Positions 47,496 to 58,950 of a stretch of DNA of 64,000 nt are shown in pieces. The notes beneath the pieces are model-generated. The model made no database searches, was not told where the DNA came from, and saw nothing but the letters and a program-made list of their open reading frames with translations. Both the position numbers and the translations under genes were made by a program. The DNA lies in NCBI GenBank assembly GCA_030407005.1, contig JAUDYN010000006.1, positions 2,790,001 through 2,854,000 on the forward strand, written 5' to 3'. This DNA comes from Desarmillaria ectypa. Taxonomy: Eukaryota; Basidiomycota; Agaricomycetes; Agaricales; Physalacriaceae. Within the stretch, counting starts at the first letter, position 1. Each line of letters begins with the position of its first letter.

Positions 47496-48775
47496 TTACT
47501 CTAGATCATCGTCTTTGGGAGGGGGCGTAGGTGATTTCCGTGGTTGTTCCACTGCCTTCCCCTTGCCTTTGCCTTTACTGCGGCTTCGCTTTGGATTAAA
47601 TCTCGACCATGCCTGGAGTCCCTGATGAGCAAACAGAACTGCACCGAAGATGAATAGAAATACCCTGCCGGTTGCCTTGTCCATCTGCACCCCAGTGGTA
47701 TCGGCACTATCTGGCCGCTCGAGTTCGAAGAAATCATCAACCTCTCCTTCCTCCCATTCTTCATCTGCTCCAGCAAGGCTTGAATCAACAAAAGGATTCT
47801 CATCTTCCTGCTCCTTCTTTGCATGCTTGCCTCCAAGGAAGGGATTGGAATTTTTCTCCCTCCGCGTCGATAAACGCTGCCGGAAAGAAAGTTGCCTCTT
47901 TACGCCCGGTGGAAGCCACCCACGCTTACGCATCTGCTCCACTTCTTGGTCCTGCGCTGGCTCCGGGGGAGGATTATGCGCTCGTGGAACAGCTGCAGGC
48001 GGAAGGAAATAGGAGAGGATACCCGTTTTGAAAATCGAAGGCTGCAACGAAAGATTCAGCGTAAGTTGGTCTTTACTCCAGTAGGACATGAGCGCACCTA
48101 ACGTACTTTGTTCGAGGCATCGCCCTCCCCCGCATTGTGTGGGCGAAGCTCCTCTGCTTCGTCGGTGTTGATGTCTCTAAGCTCCTTTTTCGGTGGCGCT
48201 GCCACGGTCTTGATGCGAGTAATTAAACCATTAAGCCACCCGCCACCTTGCTTCTTCTCCGTCTTTTCTTTCTGTGGGTGCAGTATTCTGCTTCCCATAC
48301 TACGAAGACTCTTCCCGTCGGTCTCCTCTTTCCTGTCGACACCGTCGCGGATATCTATCGTCGTGATAACGCCCTCACGGAGTCTCTCCTCGAAGAAAGT
48401 CCGGACTAAGACGCTCTGCAATGATCCGTCAACTTTGAAAGGGCGAATTTTGCACCAGTTTCCTGACGAAACTGGATGCTCGACATATATCCGAAGAGCC
48501 ATCGGGCGCAAATTAAGGGTGTGGATTTCCAAAGCCCGCGAAAGGGAATCATAAGACATAGAAGACACCTCTGTGAGCGGCAAAGAAAAGGAACGAGACC
48601 ATCCATGACGCCTAAAAAATAGAATCAATGGCACATTTTTGGAGGTGGAAGACGTGGCGTACATGGCGATACAGTTGAGGTTGCCCTCTACATGTCCGTC
48701 ATGCTTCCCGATAGTCGATTGTTGGGAATGGTGAGAGCTAAAATTTGAAGGACTGATGGGTGGAATATCCGCCAT
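47496..48775 (-). CDS. Unknown basic protein with C-terminal hydrophobic helix
   Basis: Two exons: 48775-48107 (MADIPPISPSNFSSHHSQQS...GDASNK) and 48041-47496 (PSIFKTGILSYFLPPAAVPR...PKDDDLE). The intron 48042-48106 (GTACGT...TTCGTTGCAG) is in phase 0 and bypasses the in-frame stop just after NKVR, giving 404 residues. The N-terminal half has a beta-rich look (SRALEIHTLNLRPMALRIYV). The second half has an acidic stretch (DEEWEEGEVDDFFELE), then a hydrophobic VFLFIFGAVLFAHQGL likely to be a single tail-anchor helix, then a basic KRSRSKGKGKGK tail. No domain recognised. It could instead be two adjacent genes (48098-48775 and 47496-48089), but the clean splice pair favours one. Confidence 0.65.
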
Positions 48776-50120
48776 GATCAGTAGGAGAATAAAAGGATGA
48801 AATTTTTAAGTCTGGGTGCGTTGTGGATAAATAAAGGAAAGATGCTAAAAGAGGAGCGCCCGGGGGGGTGTGACGATTCGGTTGCCAAGGCATCGCAATT
48901 CCGAATCCACGTCCTTTAATCTTATCGCGTCGATCCCACCTGGTTTTCCGATCCTTCTCTTCCTCCTTCTTCGCCTTACAGCCGCTCTTGGATCTGTTCT
49001 GGCGTAGTTTCTTGGTATTGTCGTACAATTTATACCCAGGGCTCCGATAATCGTCTGAACCTACCTTGGACCGAAGACACTGGCAGTTCGCAGTATCGCG
49101 GAATTGCAAGAGCTAAAGTTTAGAAAAAACCGCGGTTAGTCCAAGGTAACAGGCCCCTTCGTACGATTACGAATGAAGGCTATACTTCCTATACTTCGTA
49201 GCAGCATAAACCACGTTTCAGTTGATATCCATCTTCTGAGTGTATTCTTTGAAGTTCTTGTTCAAGTTCATTTGAATGCCCTTTAGGCAGCCGGACGCGC
49301 CATGGAATAGCGAGGTCAGGAAAAGAAAAATCAGACCCGCTATCTGGAGAACCCATGAATCTCGAAACATTCAAGGAATTTCGCATCGTCACATTACACA
49401 TACATCCATTTTCCGTAGTCACCACTGCCTACGAATTACTATTTCCTACCAGGTGGTGACTTGGTCATTGGGTCCTTTCGGTTGCGTGCCAGTTCTTCCG
49501 TCAGATCTCCGTGACGTACTGTGAACATCCGACGTAGTGTCGGAGGTGACATAAGGATATTGAGTTCGAGGTCAATTATAACGAGGAGGAGATGAATGAA
49601 CCGGAGTTACCAGATCTGGGTGAAAGCAGCTGTACATCTGCTCGCAAGGCTAACGGATGAGAAAAAAGAAGAGGCGGAAACTCACAGCGCCGATCCTCCA
49701 GTGGCCGATTCTGTCGAAGAGAGAGTTCGTGATTGGGGGGCTGCGTCGAGAGAGTGGCATCCATGCGAAGCTCCCTAGTTCTATTCGCTCTTCATTGCGT
49801 CTGCATGTCCTTTCGCATACCTTTTTGTCTTTAAGTGAAGTGTGCGATTTGATCCCAGTAATGAATATCGATCCAAGATACTTTTTGGTATTCAATGCAA
49901 GCTCGATTGACTTCGCTGTGGGTACGCCTAGCTCATGCATGTCGACCAGGAAATATTTAATAAAGGTCGTGTTTCGCTTCGACAGCTCTATCAATTTCAA
50001 AAGTCGAATCACCGTTGAAAAGATACCAGATCATGAATTAAGCACGCGACTCTGTAGGTCATTATAGTACATATTCACATATGGATAACTGAGATCTTGA
50101 AAGGAGGCTCAACCCCAAGT
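48776..50120. other. Spacer, no supported gene
   Basis: Open frames on the minus strand (48738-49109; 49650-50012) and plus strand (49657-50067) lack recognisable domains. The minus frame 50012-49650 reads fairly naturally (KYFLVDMHELGVPTAKSIEL) and may be a small gene or exon, unassigned. Confidence 0.35.
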
Positions 50121-51814
50121 CTAAGAATCGAATATAGCTCCAAACGCAAGCATCCCCCTGCTCCTCAGGCCATAAATAACCTTTTCAGTCAACTTCTGGT
50201 TCGAGATCACGCAGACACATTCCGGCTTGAACTCATCCACCAGACGATGTGTGAGCTTGATAATATCCGGCTTCCCATGCTTCCGAGTATCTGCATAAGC
50301 GAGGTAAGCACGAAACTACACGTGACGAAAGCGATCATACCATATACAATCGCTCCAGGACTATTCTCCAATACCATATTGACCAACGGATCACTGAACG
50401 TCACACGCGTATTCGGCGCCATCCAGAACAGCTTGTGGTCGACTTTCCCACTCATGATATGCGGTGTGAACGGTGCAATTCCGCTTCCCGTGGCGACGAA
50501 TAATACCCTTCGGAAGAGAGGCACAATTCGTAGCAGACCGCACGTCGCCATGCCCCGTACCCAAATCTCTTTTGGTGGGTTCATGATCATCTCGGTAGAC
50601 CAGTCGCCTGCCTGAGAGATGATGATAGAGAATCCAGTCTTTCCGGGGATGGCGATCGTGGCGAAACTGTGCCATTCGTTCAAAGGGTCGGTAGAGAAAC
50701 GCTGGAACGATCCAGGAACTGGATGTGGGCCTAATGAAAAAAACGCTTAGGTACAGGACAAGGAACGACAGAACGTCCGTCTCACCGTAGTCAACAAACA
50801 GCTGCACGGCATGGTCAGAGAGGACGACACTACGAACGGGGACCTTTTGCAGTTTCACCCAGGGAAGGATGAGTGAGCAGCTCAGAACGATCATCAGCCA
50901 GAATGGAGCCGAATGGACAAGAGCGTTGCCAAGGGCCCTCTCGCCTTTGTGATCGTTCGTGAGTAGGACGACCTAAGGTCACCATGTACCATGTTAACAA
51001 CACTGAAGATAAATTGGAATATCATCCTCACCTGTGACCACACCAGTCCAGTTGCAGTCCATCCCATGAATCGATGGACGCGTTCAAACGTGTCGTGGCG
51101 CTTCACACGAAGAGTCGGGTGGGCGAAGATAATGATACTCGTCAAGAATGTCAAAATGATATATGTAAGCACGACAGTTGCAACCGAAGTCTAATGTGAT
51201 TCAGACCATCAGCAGGTGAACGATGAAGTATGAACATAATGGCCTACTCCTTTATTGTTAACGAGTTCCCTCGTAGTTTGAACGGCCAGAAGAATGAGCC
51301 AAACGGTGCCAGAGACCGCTGCTCCAGAATGGATTCCTCCGTTATGGTACACTCGTGCAGCAAGTTTACGAATCCAAAATGGCCACCTATTGATCCCGTC
51401 AACATGATTTCAATGTCCAAAGAAATAAACGATTTACGATTGAGGTACAGCACACGTGACCGCAAATAACGTATTGATGACCAGTTCTTGTCGCATGAGA
51501 ATTGCAATAAATAGATTCGAAACGGCCAGCAACGCGACCTTCTGAGAGTTGTACCCCCGAATCGCATACGAGATGAAGATCCCCATGTTCGTGATGAATA
51601 CCACGGAAAACAGGCGACGGTAGATTGAGAACGCTTGCAAGCGCAGGTTGCGCACCAGGCGCGGTTGCACTTTTTCTAGCACATCATCGTTTTCGTATCC
51701 ATCCCATGGGTTTATCTGTTTCTCGTCGGCGAGGTTGGATGAGGTCCTCGAGACTATCGTCTCAGCGGGACTATGAGGGAGCGAAGCGTTACAGGAGGAT
51801 TGCTCTTTGCTCAT
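50121..51814 (-). CDS. TmpA-like membrane flavoprotein (copy 1)
   Basis: Integral membrane oxidoreductase-like protein related to fungal TmpA and often mislabelled as a nonribosomal peptide synthetase; no adenylation or carrier domain is present. The start at 51814 gives MSKEQSSCNASLPHSPAETI, then NPWDGYENDDV, LVRNLRLQAFSIYRRLFSVV and a series of membrane helices (FITNMGIFISYAIRGY, LLAVSNLFIAILMRQ). Next exons give VYHNGGIHSGAAVSGTVWLI with two conserved His, then LTYIILTFLTSIIIFAHPTL and RFMGWTATGLVWSQ. The soluble part has GKTGFSIIISQAGDWS and the nucleotide-binding VLFVATGSGIAPFTPH. The end CVISNQKLTEK...AFGAIFDS stops at 50121. It is nearly identical to the gene at 58951, in inverted orientation. 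Confidence 0.82.
50121..51814 (-). repeat. Inverted duplication, left arm
   Basis: Arm of a large inverted duplication with 58951-60651. The 59-base intron at 50973-51031 is identical to that at 59743-59801, and flanking exons are nearly identical, while the first about 130 coding bases and the sequences beyond the stop differ. Spacer about 7.1 kb. Confidence 0.85.
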
Positions 51815-53953
51815 GCTGACGAGAGTGAAGAGCTACACTGAAGAATGAGCGCTTTTATGTGAATCCGTATTCCGGATCGGTCAATCATCGTAGCCCTGCT
51901 GCAAAGTGTAGGCTTGGCAATTATCCATACGGTGTGGAGGTGAGCTCGGCACCGGAAATTGTAGAGGGTCGAGAGCATCTTCGAAGCTTAAGCGCTTATG
52001 GGTAAAAATGATGAGTTTGATTTACATAAGTTGTTTTTGATGATAATTTTTCTGCAACTGAGATATTTGTCAATGAAAGCCGGTACACGTCTTGGGGTCA
52101 TTGAGAACTAACCTTGGACACGGCGTAGATAGAAATCACCTCGTCATTATGACCATTAATCCAAGGATAAAGCTTTGAGCTGGGATTGAGACAATATTAT
52201 GCCATACCAGAACTCAATTATGAAGACGCCAATCTCTGAGTTACACAAAGCCAATCCAGGGTGAACATATCCATCGCAAATTTAATCATGCATCAAGGCG
52301 CTACCACGGCGGCAAAGTAAATCCTAATCTGTAGTAGCCAAGATGATGGTGGTAGAGAAGGGTGTGCCTCGCCTCGATGAGTTCTTCGAGCTAGGGCTCC
52401 GATCAATCTGTTTGACGTGATTGTGATCCCGCTGATGTTGCTGATATTCAATTTTGCAGCCTTGCGCGCACATCTTTCGCGTAGACGTTAGCCAAGCCCA
52501 ACGCGTATACCTGTCGGTCAAGGATGAATATACATATGAGCATCAGCCTCTGAGAAAAGAGCTTGTATAGCCATTCAGAGAAATGATAAAGAAATGGTAA
52601 AGAGGCAATAGTTTGTGTACCCATCCAAATTGACTGGATATCCAAGTTCCGTTTCGGAGGCTCGATCATGCGTAGTATCAATCTACACAATAACTGGGCC
52701 GAGAACATTGCACCATGAGCTCGCATTGACAAGAGGAGGGGAACAAGTCAAAAGAAATGACTGGGCATTTGTACCGTGCGATGTGTATACGTACATATAG
52801 GCGGCCAGCGTTTCGAGTGAAGACGAATTCCGGTTCTTGTAAGGTACCCGAAGTGACCACGTGTGGAAGCGGAATAATCATGTGTAAAAGTATAAAGTAT
52901 TTAATGTCGGAGTAAAGGTCGTGTGCGTCTAGCTGAGACAAGAATTGTGAGCCTAGCGGTATCAGAAATGTTCCACCGTTCAGCAAGCACCGGGTCCAAT
53001 TTCCGCTGACAAGAATTCAACCCATAGGTACGCTCTAAAACAGCACTCAAAGTCAACCGTGGAGTGGACGCTGCTTGTTGAAACGAGGAAGAAGAGGGAA
53101 GAAAACTTGGCAAACAGGAGCGTCAAGAGAAGCAATGTGGCGATGCAGTGGCAGTGTCGGAAAAAAACTTGGTCCAAATCTGGATATCGCATTGCGTCCT
53201 CTGGGCGAGCTCTGCCTGTCAGGCGTGCAATTATAGTAACTCTTGACCACTCCACTTTTGGACCACCACTACCACATCGATGTGAACTCTTGTGTCTGCA
53301 GAGTGAATCCATTACCGCTACAGCAGTGAAGCAGCGTGTAAACAAGGGTTTCCTCCATGGTAGCCTTGCTAGCAACGAGTATGGCAAGAGAGAGATATCC
53401 CGAACAAACAGCATCTCATGCTAGCGCAGATTTGACCCTCGTTTCATTGACAGATTCGAAGTCTTTCCCCAATCAGTAACTTCAAGAAAGGATATATCGG
53501 ACTATCTCTCTCATCACCAAGTTCTAACGGAGGAGTATGTGCATATGGCTCATCGATGATCACAAAGGCTGCATCTTACCTCGTGGACGAATAGCTAAGC
53601 TTGACATTCCTTCTCGGAGGTACAGCTTTTGAGGTGCGTATCCAGTTCTTTTTACAGGTTACGACACTAATTTGTTATCAAAGGAGGAGCTGCCGACCGT
53701 GTGTTCTTGGTTCATGGACCTGAAATTCGCCAATGCAGCGTCATCTTCTTCAGTGGACTACTTCTCCCATGGTTCCGATATTAGACTATAACTGTCGTAT
53801 CCGAGTCTATCCTCAAAGAAGCAGTGATCTAGCACTCTAAAAATGCACGTGTATGCGCACCGTTAAGCGCACGACATGGTCATTTCCATGCCGGCTTCCC
53901 GGAACAGATCCTCATTCTAAACATATGCTCACTTCTGAGGACGTGTGGTTCAG
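51815..53953. other. Spacer, possible remains of membrane-protein exons
   Basis: About 2.1 kb without a supported gene. Minus-strand frames at 52448-52732 and 52678-52986 contain short hydrophobic stretches (IKYFILLHMIIPLPHV) but no family signature. The region from about 53500 may hold 5' exons of the MYND gene (for example a frame with MCIWLIDDHKGCILPRG), which I could not join with certainty. Confidence 0.35.
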
Positions 53954-55621
53954 GTCCTTATTCACCTCCTCATCGACCAACGCCTCGCAGGATCCTTCTT
54001 TGAAAACGTCAACTCCTCTTACGGTGTGTAAATGGTCTCAACAAAATCCTTTGACGAATCTTAACTGTTACGTCGTTCAGGTTCTCCTTGACTTGAGCAA
54101 TGATCAACAAACGTGCCATTGAATTCGCCGACCTCTTCGTCATTTCTCTCTCTAATCCGCAACGTCCTGTTCACTGCGCCCTATTCTATGTCTCTTGCCT
54201 CAAAATATTCACCTCTACCCCGGAAACTATCATTAGTCTGCAAAAAACCAGACACGACATCTTTGATACTCTTATTCGTTTCCTCACAGTCCCGCGATCC
54301 CGGTCCGAGGTTCTTTCATTCGGGACCTCCTTGGAGAACTGCGCCTGCACGGTCGAAACTGACAGTGATATCAAACTGATCCACAATCTTCGCGACTTTC
54401 GATACCCCAAATCGCAATGTACGTTTACTGACGTCCTTGAGTCGATAATGGAGCTGGTCGTTCGTGCTATCATTCGTCCAGAGGTAAATACTGGCATACC
54501 CCAACTTCGTAAGGTGGGGAAAGAAGCACACAAGGCGGAGCGAAGTGGTCTCCAGCCGCAGTGGCCCACAAAGGCCACCGATACATTCCCGCAGGGCGCG
54601 GACCTTACTATGCACATGCTCTGGACGTGGGTTGATCTATACGAGGTCACTCACATCATCACCTACATCAACATCCTTCTTCGGTCGTCCGGAAGCACCT
54701 TCGTCTCATCCTTCTCCAAAATGCCCGACTATCCCTCCCGCATCCTTGCCATCTTCGAATCACGGCTCGACAAGCTGAATTCGGGTAAATATCGTGAAGT
54801 ACACCCCTTCGATCTCGCGTCGATACACGATTTTATACGTCTTACCGGGACTGTGGGATCTGCTTCGATGCGGAAGGATTTAGGGATAATGATGCAGATG
54901 GTGATTCTGTGGCAGCCTCACGGAGAAGCCCTCCTCCTCCTACTCGCTAAAGCCCTTCGCATTGCGTCTTCAACTTCCAATTCCTTTGTTTCACACCTAA
55001 TCATCAAGGAACGCTTCCAAGACACCGGAGGAATGATACACCATATGTATCTCAAGCAGAAAGACGTTACACAATACCATCCACATTTCCTACCCGAGTC
55101 TCGTAGGATCGCAGCAGCGATGACGAACCCTGATCCCTATGCCAGTACTGCAGCAGCTCTGAAGTCGTTGCTGGACATGGACAAATGCGGGTTGTACGGC
55201 TGTCCGCAGACGTTCACCTTGCAGGGGAAGAGATTCCAGTACTGTGGGGGTTGCGGGAAGATTCCGTATTGCTCCCAGACGTGCCAGCGCCGGGCGTGGA
55301 GGCATCCTGGTGCGCCTCATAAGGCGGTTTGTGCGACGTTGAAGAAGATATGTGACGTCGTTGGGATTACTGGGAGCTCGTGGGTAGATGTCCCACAGAA
55401 GGAGTTTTCGAGCAAATGCAAAGAGGCTAATATCGCAGTGGATGAGGCGAGGATTCTTGTGAAGTATCTTGAGGGTATGTTGGGGCGTTCCGTTTTGTAT
55501 ATGTCTTAGCTGTAATTTGTTCATGCTCCGATGCATGCCGTTAGATTCCTCCTTCGAAAACGTAGCGTTCGTCACTATTACTCGGCAGGAATGGCGTATA
55601 CTTCTTGTAAAGGATCGGTAG
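53954..55621 (+). CDS. MYND-type zinc-finger protein
   Basis: The first exon seen reads VLIHLLIDQRLAGSFFENVN (from 53954). An intron GTGTGTAAAT...CTTGAG joins SSY to AMINKRAIEFADLFV, and the long exon continues with alpha-helical sequence. The C-terminal MYND finger is CGLYGCPQTF...FQYCGGCGKIPYCSQTCQR...WRHPGAPHKAVC, with the full C-C-C-C-C-C-H-C ligand order. A last intron (GTATGTTGGGG...GCCGTTAG) bypasses the apparent stop at 55509 and gives the end LEDSSFENVAFVTITRQEWR to 55621. MYND fingers bind proline-rich partners; such proteins are greatly expanded in mushrooms, role unknown. The true start codon upstream is unresolved; an ATG at 54100 is a fallback. Confidence 0.7.
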
Positions 55622-56082
55622 TTGTTGAGGTAAAATACCAACCGTTAAGCTCGAGCTTGGCAATATTGGTGTGCCGAGACGAGTGTAATAGAATGACCCA
55701 CGCACAAAGAGATGCGGAGAAATTACAGGCGCAAAGATTTAACCTGCCGACTACAAGAATTGCGTAGTGGTTACTGAGAGTGTCGTCTCATCCTGTAATA
55801 AACATAAGCCATCAAGAAAGGTTCCACATAGACTGGTAAATAGTTCTCGTGAATGGTACCGAGGCCTGATAATTCCGTATGCTTTTACGCCGTAATCATA
55901 CGTTTATGGTCGATTCTTCGATGAATTACGTGTTTGATATACCGTCTTATTCTTCATGTGCCGGGTTTTAACTTTTCTGAGGATCACTCACACTAAGTTG
56001 CCAGTTCGTCGAGCATTATTTGGGAAGAAAATGAAACCGTACCTCTGAGCCTTCCTGGGAATGCGTATGCTTGGGAGTTGAC
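55622..56082. other. Spacer, nothing seen
   Basis: AT-rich 460 bases after the MYND gene with no recognisable coding or structural feature. Confidence 0.4.
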
Positions 56083-56340
56083 CTATGCCTCCTCTTTCAC
56101 GACTTCATCCAGCTCTTGCAGGAGGTCAGTCAACGATTTGGCCTCAATGCTGCACCCTTCGTTCTGGAGACGCTGTAAGGCTGAAATGGCCCAGTTACGA
56201 GGGTTCCAGCTGGTGTTATTGAGGGTGACCGACGTATCCTAGATGATTCGCTGGACGTTCTCCAGTTGGTTTTTGAAGATCGATCCCACTTTCTCCATGC
56301 CCATGTACGCTATGAGCTTGAGAACGTCAGATAGGTCCTG
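56083..56340 (-). pseudogene. Fragment of an unknown gene with in-frame stop
   Basis: Minus-strand sequence reads DLSDVLKLIAYMGMEKVGSI, then an in-frame TAG (56239-56241), then NNTSWNPRNWAISALQRLQN and SLTDLLQELDEVVKEEA to a stop at 56083. The coherence of the reading on both sides of the stop suggests a once-coding exon. Family not recognised. Confidence 0.5.
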
Positions 56341-57024
56341 TGGTTTTTTACTTTGTAGTTGGCTGTGGAGCCCGAAATCTGATGGGTGTGGTCCTATATA
56401 GTCCTTTTCCTGGGGTAAAGGCCTTGATTGTACTTTTTGACGATGAGTATAGACCAGTGTTTGACTTGCATGGCTCCAGCACCTTTATGTGCCACAGCGA
56501 TGGCATAGGTATCTTTGGACATGATAATACCGGCTATGAAGGGGATGTGTTGACAATAAGCGTGAGATTCGTTTAGAAAGAGATCGAAGAACCGACTGGC
56601 GAATCCGTAAAGTAATGCCAATGAAATAGTATCAAAATATGATTGAAGATTCGAATGCTCCAGCCAAAGAAATTTGACAATATAAACGAAGGAATAGTGG
56701 CTAGAATGATGTTCACACAACTGTAGAGACCGAGGACGGCGTACAGAGGTTCACTGGAAATTGCTTGTCACCAAGGGCTAAAGCGAATATCCAGCACGGA
56801 GGTACCACCTTGTGATGAGCAGTACGTCACCGTATCAGTGACTTAAAGTAAAAACACAGTATCAATTTAACACAGTGCGGGACTGGAAATCTGATATGAA
56901 AGGGTCTATCTTAGAACGTGAGGTGGGGGATCTGCGATCTGAATCATTCATACTGGATCAAAAGAGACGACGGACCCGACGACAGTAAGTATGATGACCC
57001 TTATGGACAATCAAGCACTGGAAA
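56341..57024. other. Spacer with a hydrophobic minus-strand frame
   Basis: Minus frame 56720-56394 has hydrophobic stretches (ISLALLYGFASRFFDLFL) and a plausible KGAGAMQVKHWSILIVKKYN end; it looks like an eroded membrane-protein exon. No family assignment possible. Confidence 0.35.
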
Positions 57025-57895
57025 TTACGCCGTACTCACCATGGTCCCATACTGTTCTTGCATTCTATTTTGAAGATCGAACTCTTTTGGGTAGGTATCC
57101 AAGAACTGCGAGACAAACTCCTTCCACCCATTATCTTCGTACTGATCTACCCACAATATCTTTAGATATTCCCACTGCTCCGGCATGAAGACGGCCATTG
57201 CCCAGTCCAATATGGCCACGGCATCATCGTTGGCTCCGATTATGATGTTCCGACGAACAAGGTCAGCATGAGTGAATACAATTCGATGATCTTCCCGAAG
57301 ACGCTTTCGAAAATCAGCACTCTATATCCTGATAGATTCATGATCCATCATGTGGGAGAATCGATCCAGGAAGAAGTCGTTCAAAGATGCTTCCGACTGG
57401 AATGAGTTGCAGAAATGAGTGAGTGATCAACGGGTCGTATCGTCTCCTTCTGGCGATGGCTGCTATCTGTACAACAAGATGAGGGGTGGACAGAATAAAC
57501 ACAGCTGCGCAACATAGCTCCGGAGTTGGAGTGATGTGAGTCTTCCGATTAGTATCAAGAGCAGGCCAGATAGCTTCAAGAGTGTCTGGAATATAGTCCA
57601 TGACAATGCACGCAAGATGATATGGCTCCCCACGTCCAAAAGCTATGTCTGACTCCGTCCAATAATCCTGAATGTAGGGGATAGGAACGGTGGTGCTTTT
57701 AGCGACATAGAGCATCGCCTTGACCTCAAGCTCATTAGGCAAATTGCTTGTCTTCACAACAGACCATAAGCTGTAGACTTTACGACAAATGTAATACAGT
57801 GGGACATCAAAGTTCCGAAGCACAAAACGTCGGGCGATACTGAGGAGATGACACCAAAGGTCGTGGGGCCAAGAGCAGACCGAGGTGATAAGCAA
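57025..57895 (-). pseudogene. Phosphotransferase (APH/kinase-like) relic
   Basis: Aminoglycoside-phosphotransferase-type fold, common in mushrooms. The N-lobe reads SVVKTSNLPNELEVKAMLYV and VPIPYIQDYW, then HLACIVMDYIPDTLEAIWP (hinge). The catalytic loop is VFTHADLVRRNIIIGAND (HxDxxxxN) and the metal-binding AILDWAMAVFMPEQWEYLK. Between hinge and loop the frame HESIRI is followed by an in-frame TAG (57322-57324) before SADFRKRLREDH, so I call it a pseudogene. An intron that removes the stop would also remove a conserved-looking helix. Catalytic residues are all still present, so decay may be recent. Confidence 0.6.
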
Positions 57896-58950
57896 CTGAG
57901 TCAGAACGGCGTCATATGAGTTTATTCACCGAAATAAGTACAAAACTTACTATTGAGGATGGCTCGAGTTCTGCCAGCCATTTCTAGCAAGTGCGAGGAC
58001 CAGACGCTCGTCACGGTGTACAAGCGGAGGTGCTGTTCGAACACGTCCGGCCCGGCACTCCGACATTTGAGTTACCGGAGTTCAAAAATCAGTTACCGCC
58101 GGCTAAGCTATCCTCCGCCCACTGTCTACTCACAATTCACTCGCCGTGCTTAGGCAGTCAAACTCAAGCTAAGCCACGCAAATACCCTGATTCAATACCA
58201 TCCGCTGTGGATTCAAAAAGGTATTCGAAGTTTGGAGGCCCGTAGGACATGACCTCGTGAGTTCGTTGTTCAGTTGATGTCAACCTGATTGATACTTTAG
58301 CTCGTGCGGTTGCATGTCAGGAATGAATACAACAATTCTACAAGTGTCTGATTGCTAATGTCAGACTTAGCGGATACACCATCACATCAAAATAACTGAA
58401 TGATCGGAAATTGCTAACTTCAATTTGCAGTCACCGTTCATACTGCTGCCGCAGTGGCTTCTGGATTATGAGTTCATGATCGTTCGCAATTTCATTGTAT
58501 ACCTGGATGCGCTGTGCTACGTTCAGATGCACTGTCATCAAAAAAATTGGAGAACCCACGAGCCAAGGGCAGGTTCTTCCACCCTTCGCAAGGCCCCATC
58601 TGCCAGGTTTCTCCTAATATGAGGTAGGACGGTGCCTCAGTTTTAGCTCTGGTACTTTCAAGGCACGACATCAGAAGGACGTTGACTTCTTCCCCAGGTA
58701 CAAGACAATAATGTATATCCAAACATGGGCAGGAAGATCAGAGCCATCAGTTTTCTAACAAGTCTCGAAGATGCCCTCGGCCATTATCAGAGTCCGTGGC
58801 TGAACTCACCTCTACATCTTTTGGACGATCGCCCAGTTCACTTTTTGAAAGTGTTCGTAACCACCAACTGATTCGGAATATGCAGTGAGATGAAAGCTCA
58901 CAGTTTGGCATTATAGTTCTTCTGTATCATCTGTCCCTGCCATACCCGAC
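57896..58950. other. Spacer before the second TmpA-like gene
   Basis: About 1 kb without a recognisable gene. The last about 100 bases would be the promoter of the gene at 58951 and are not shared with the other copy. Confidence 0.4.

Noticed and set aside
48738..49109. 123-codon minus-strand frame
   Set aside because: Lys/Arg-rich and low complexity, overlaps the start of the neighbouring gene, no domain or splice support.
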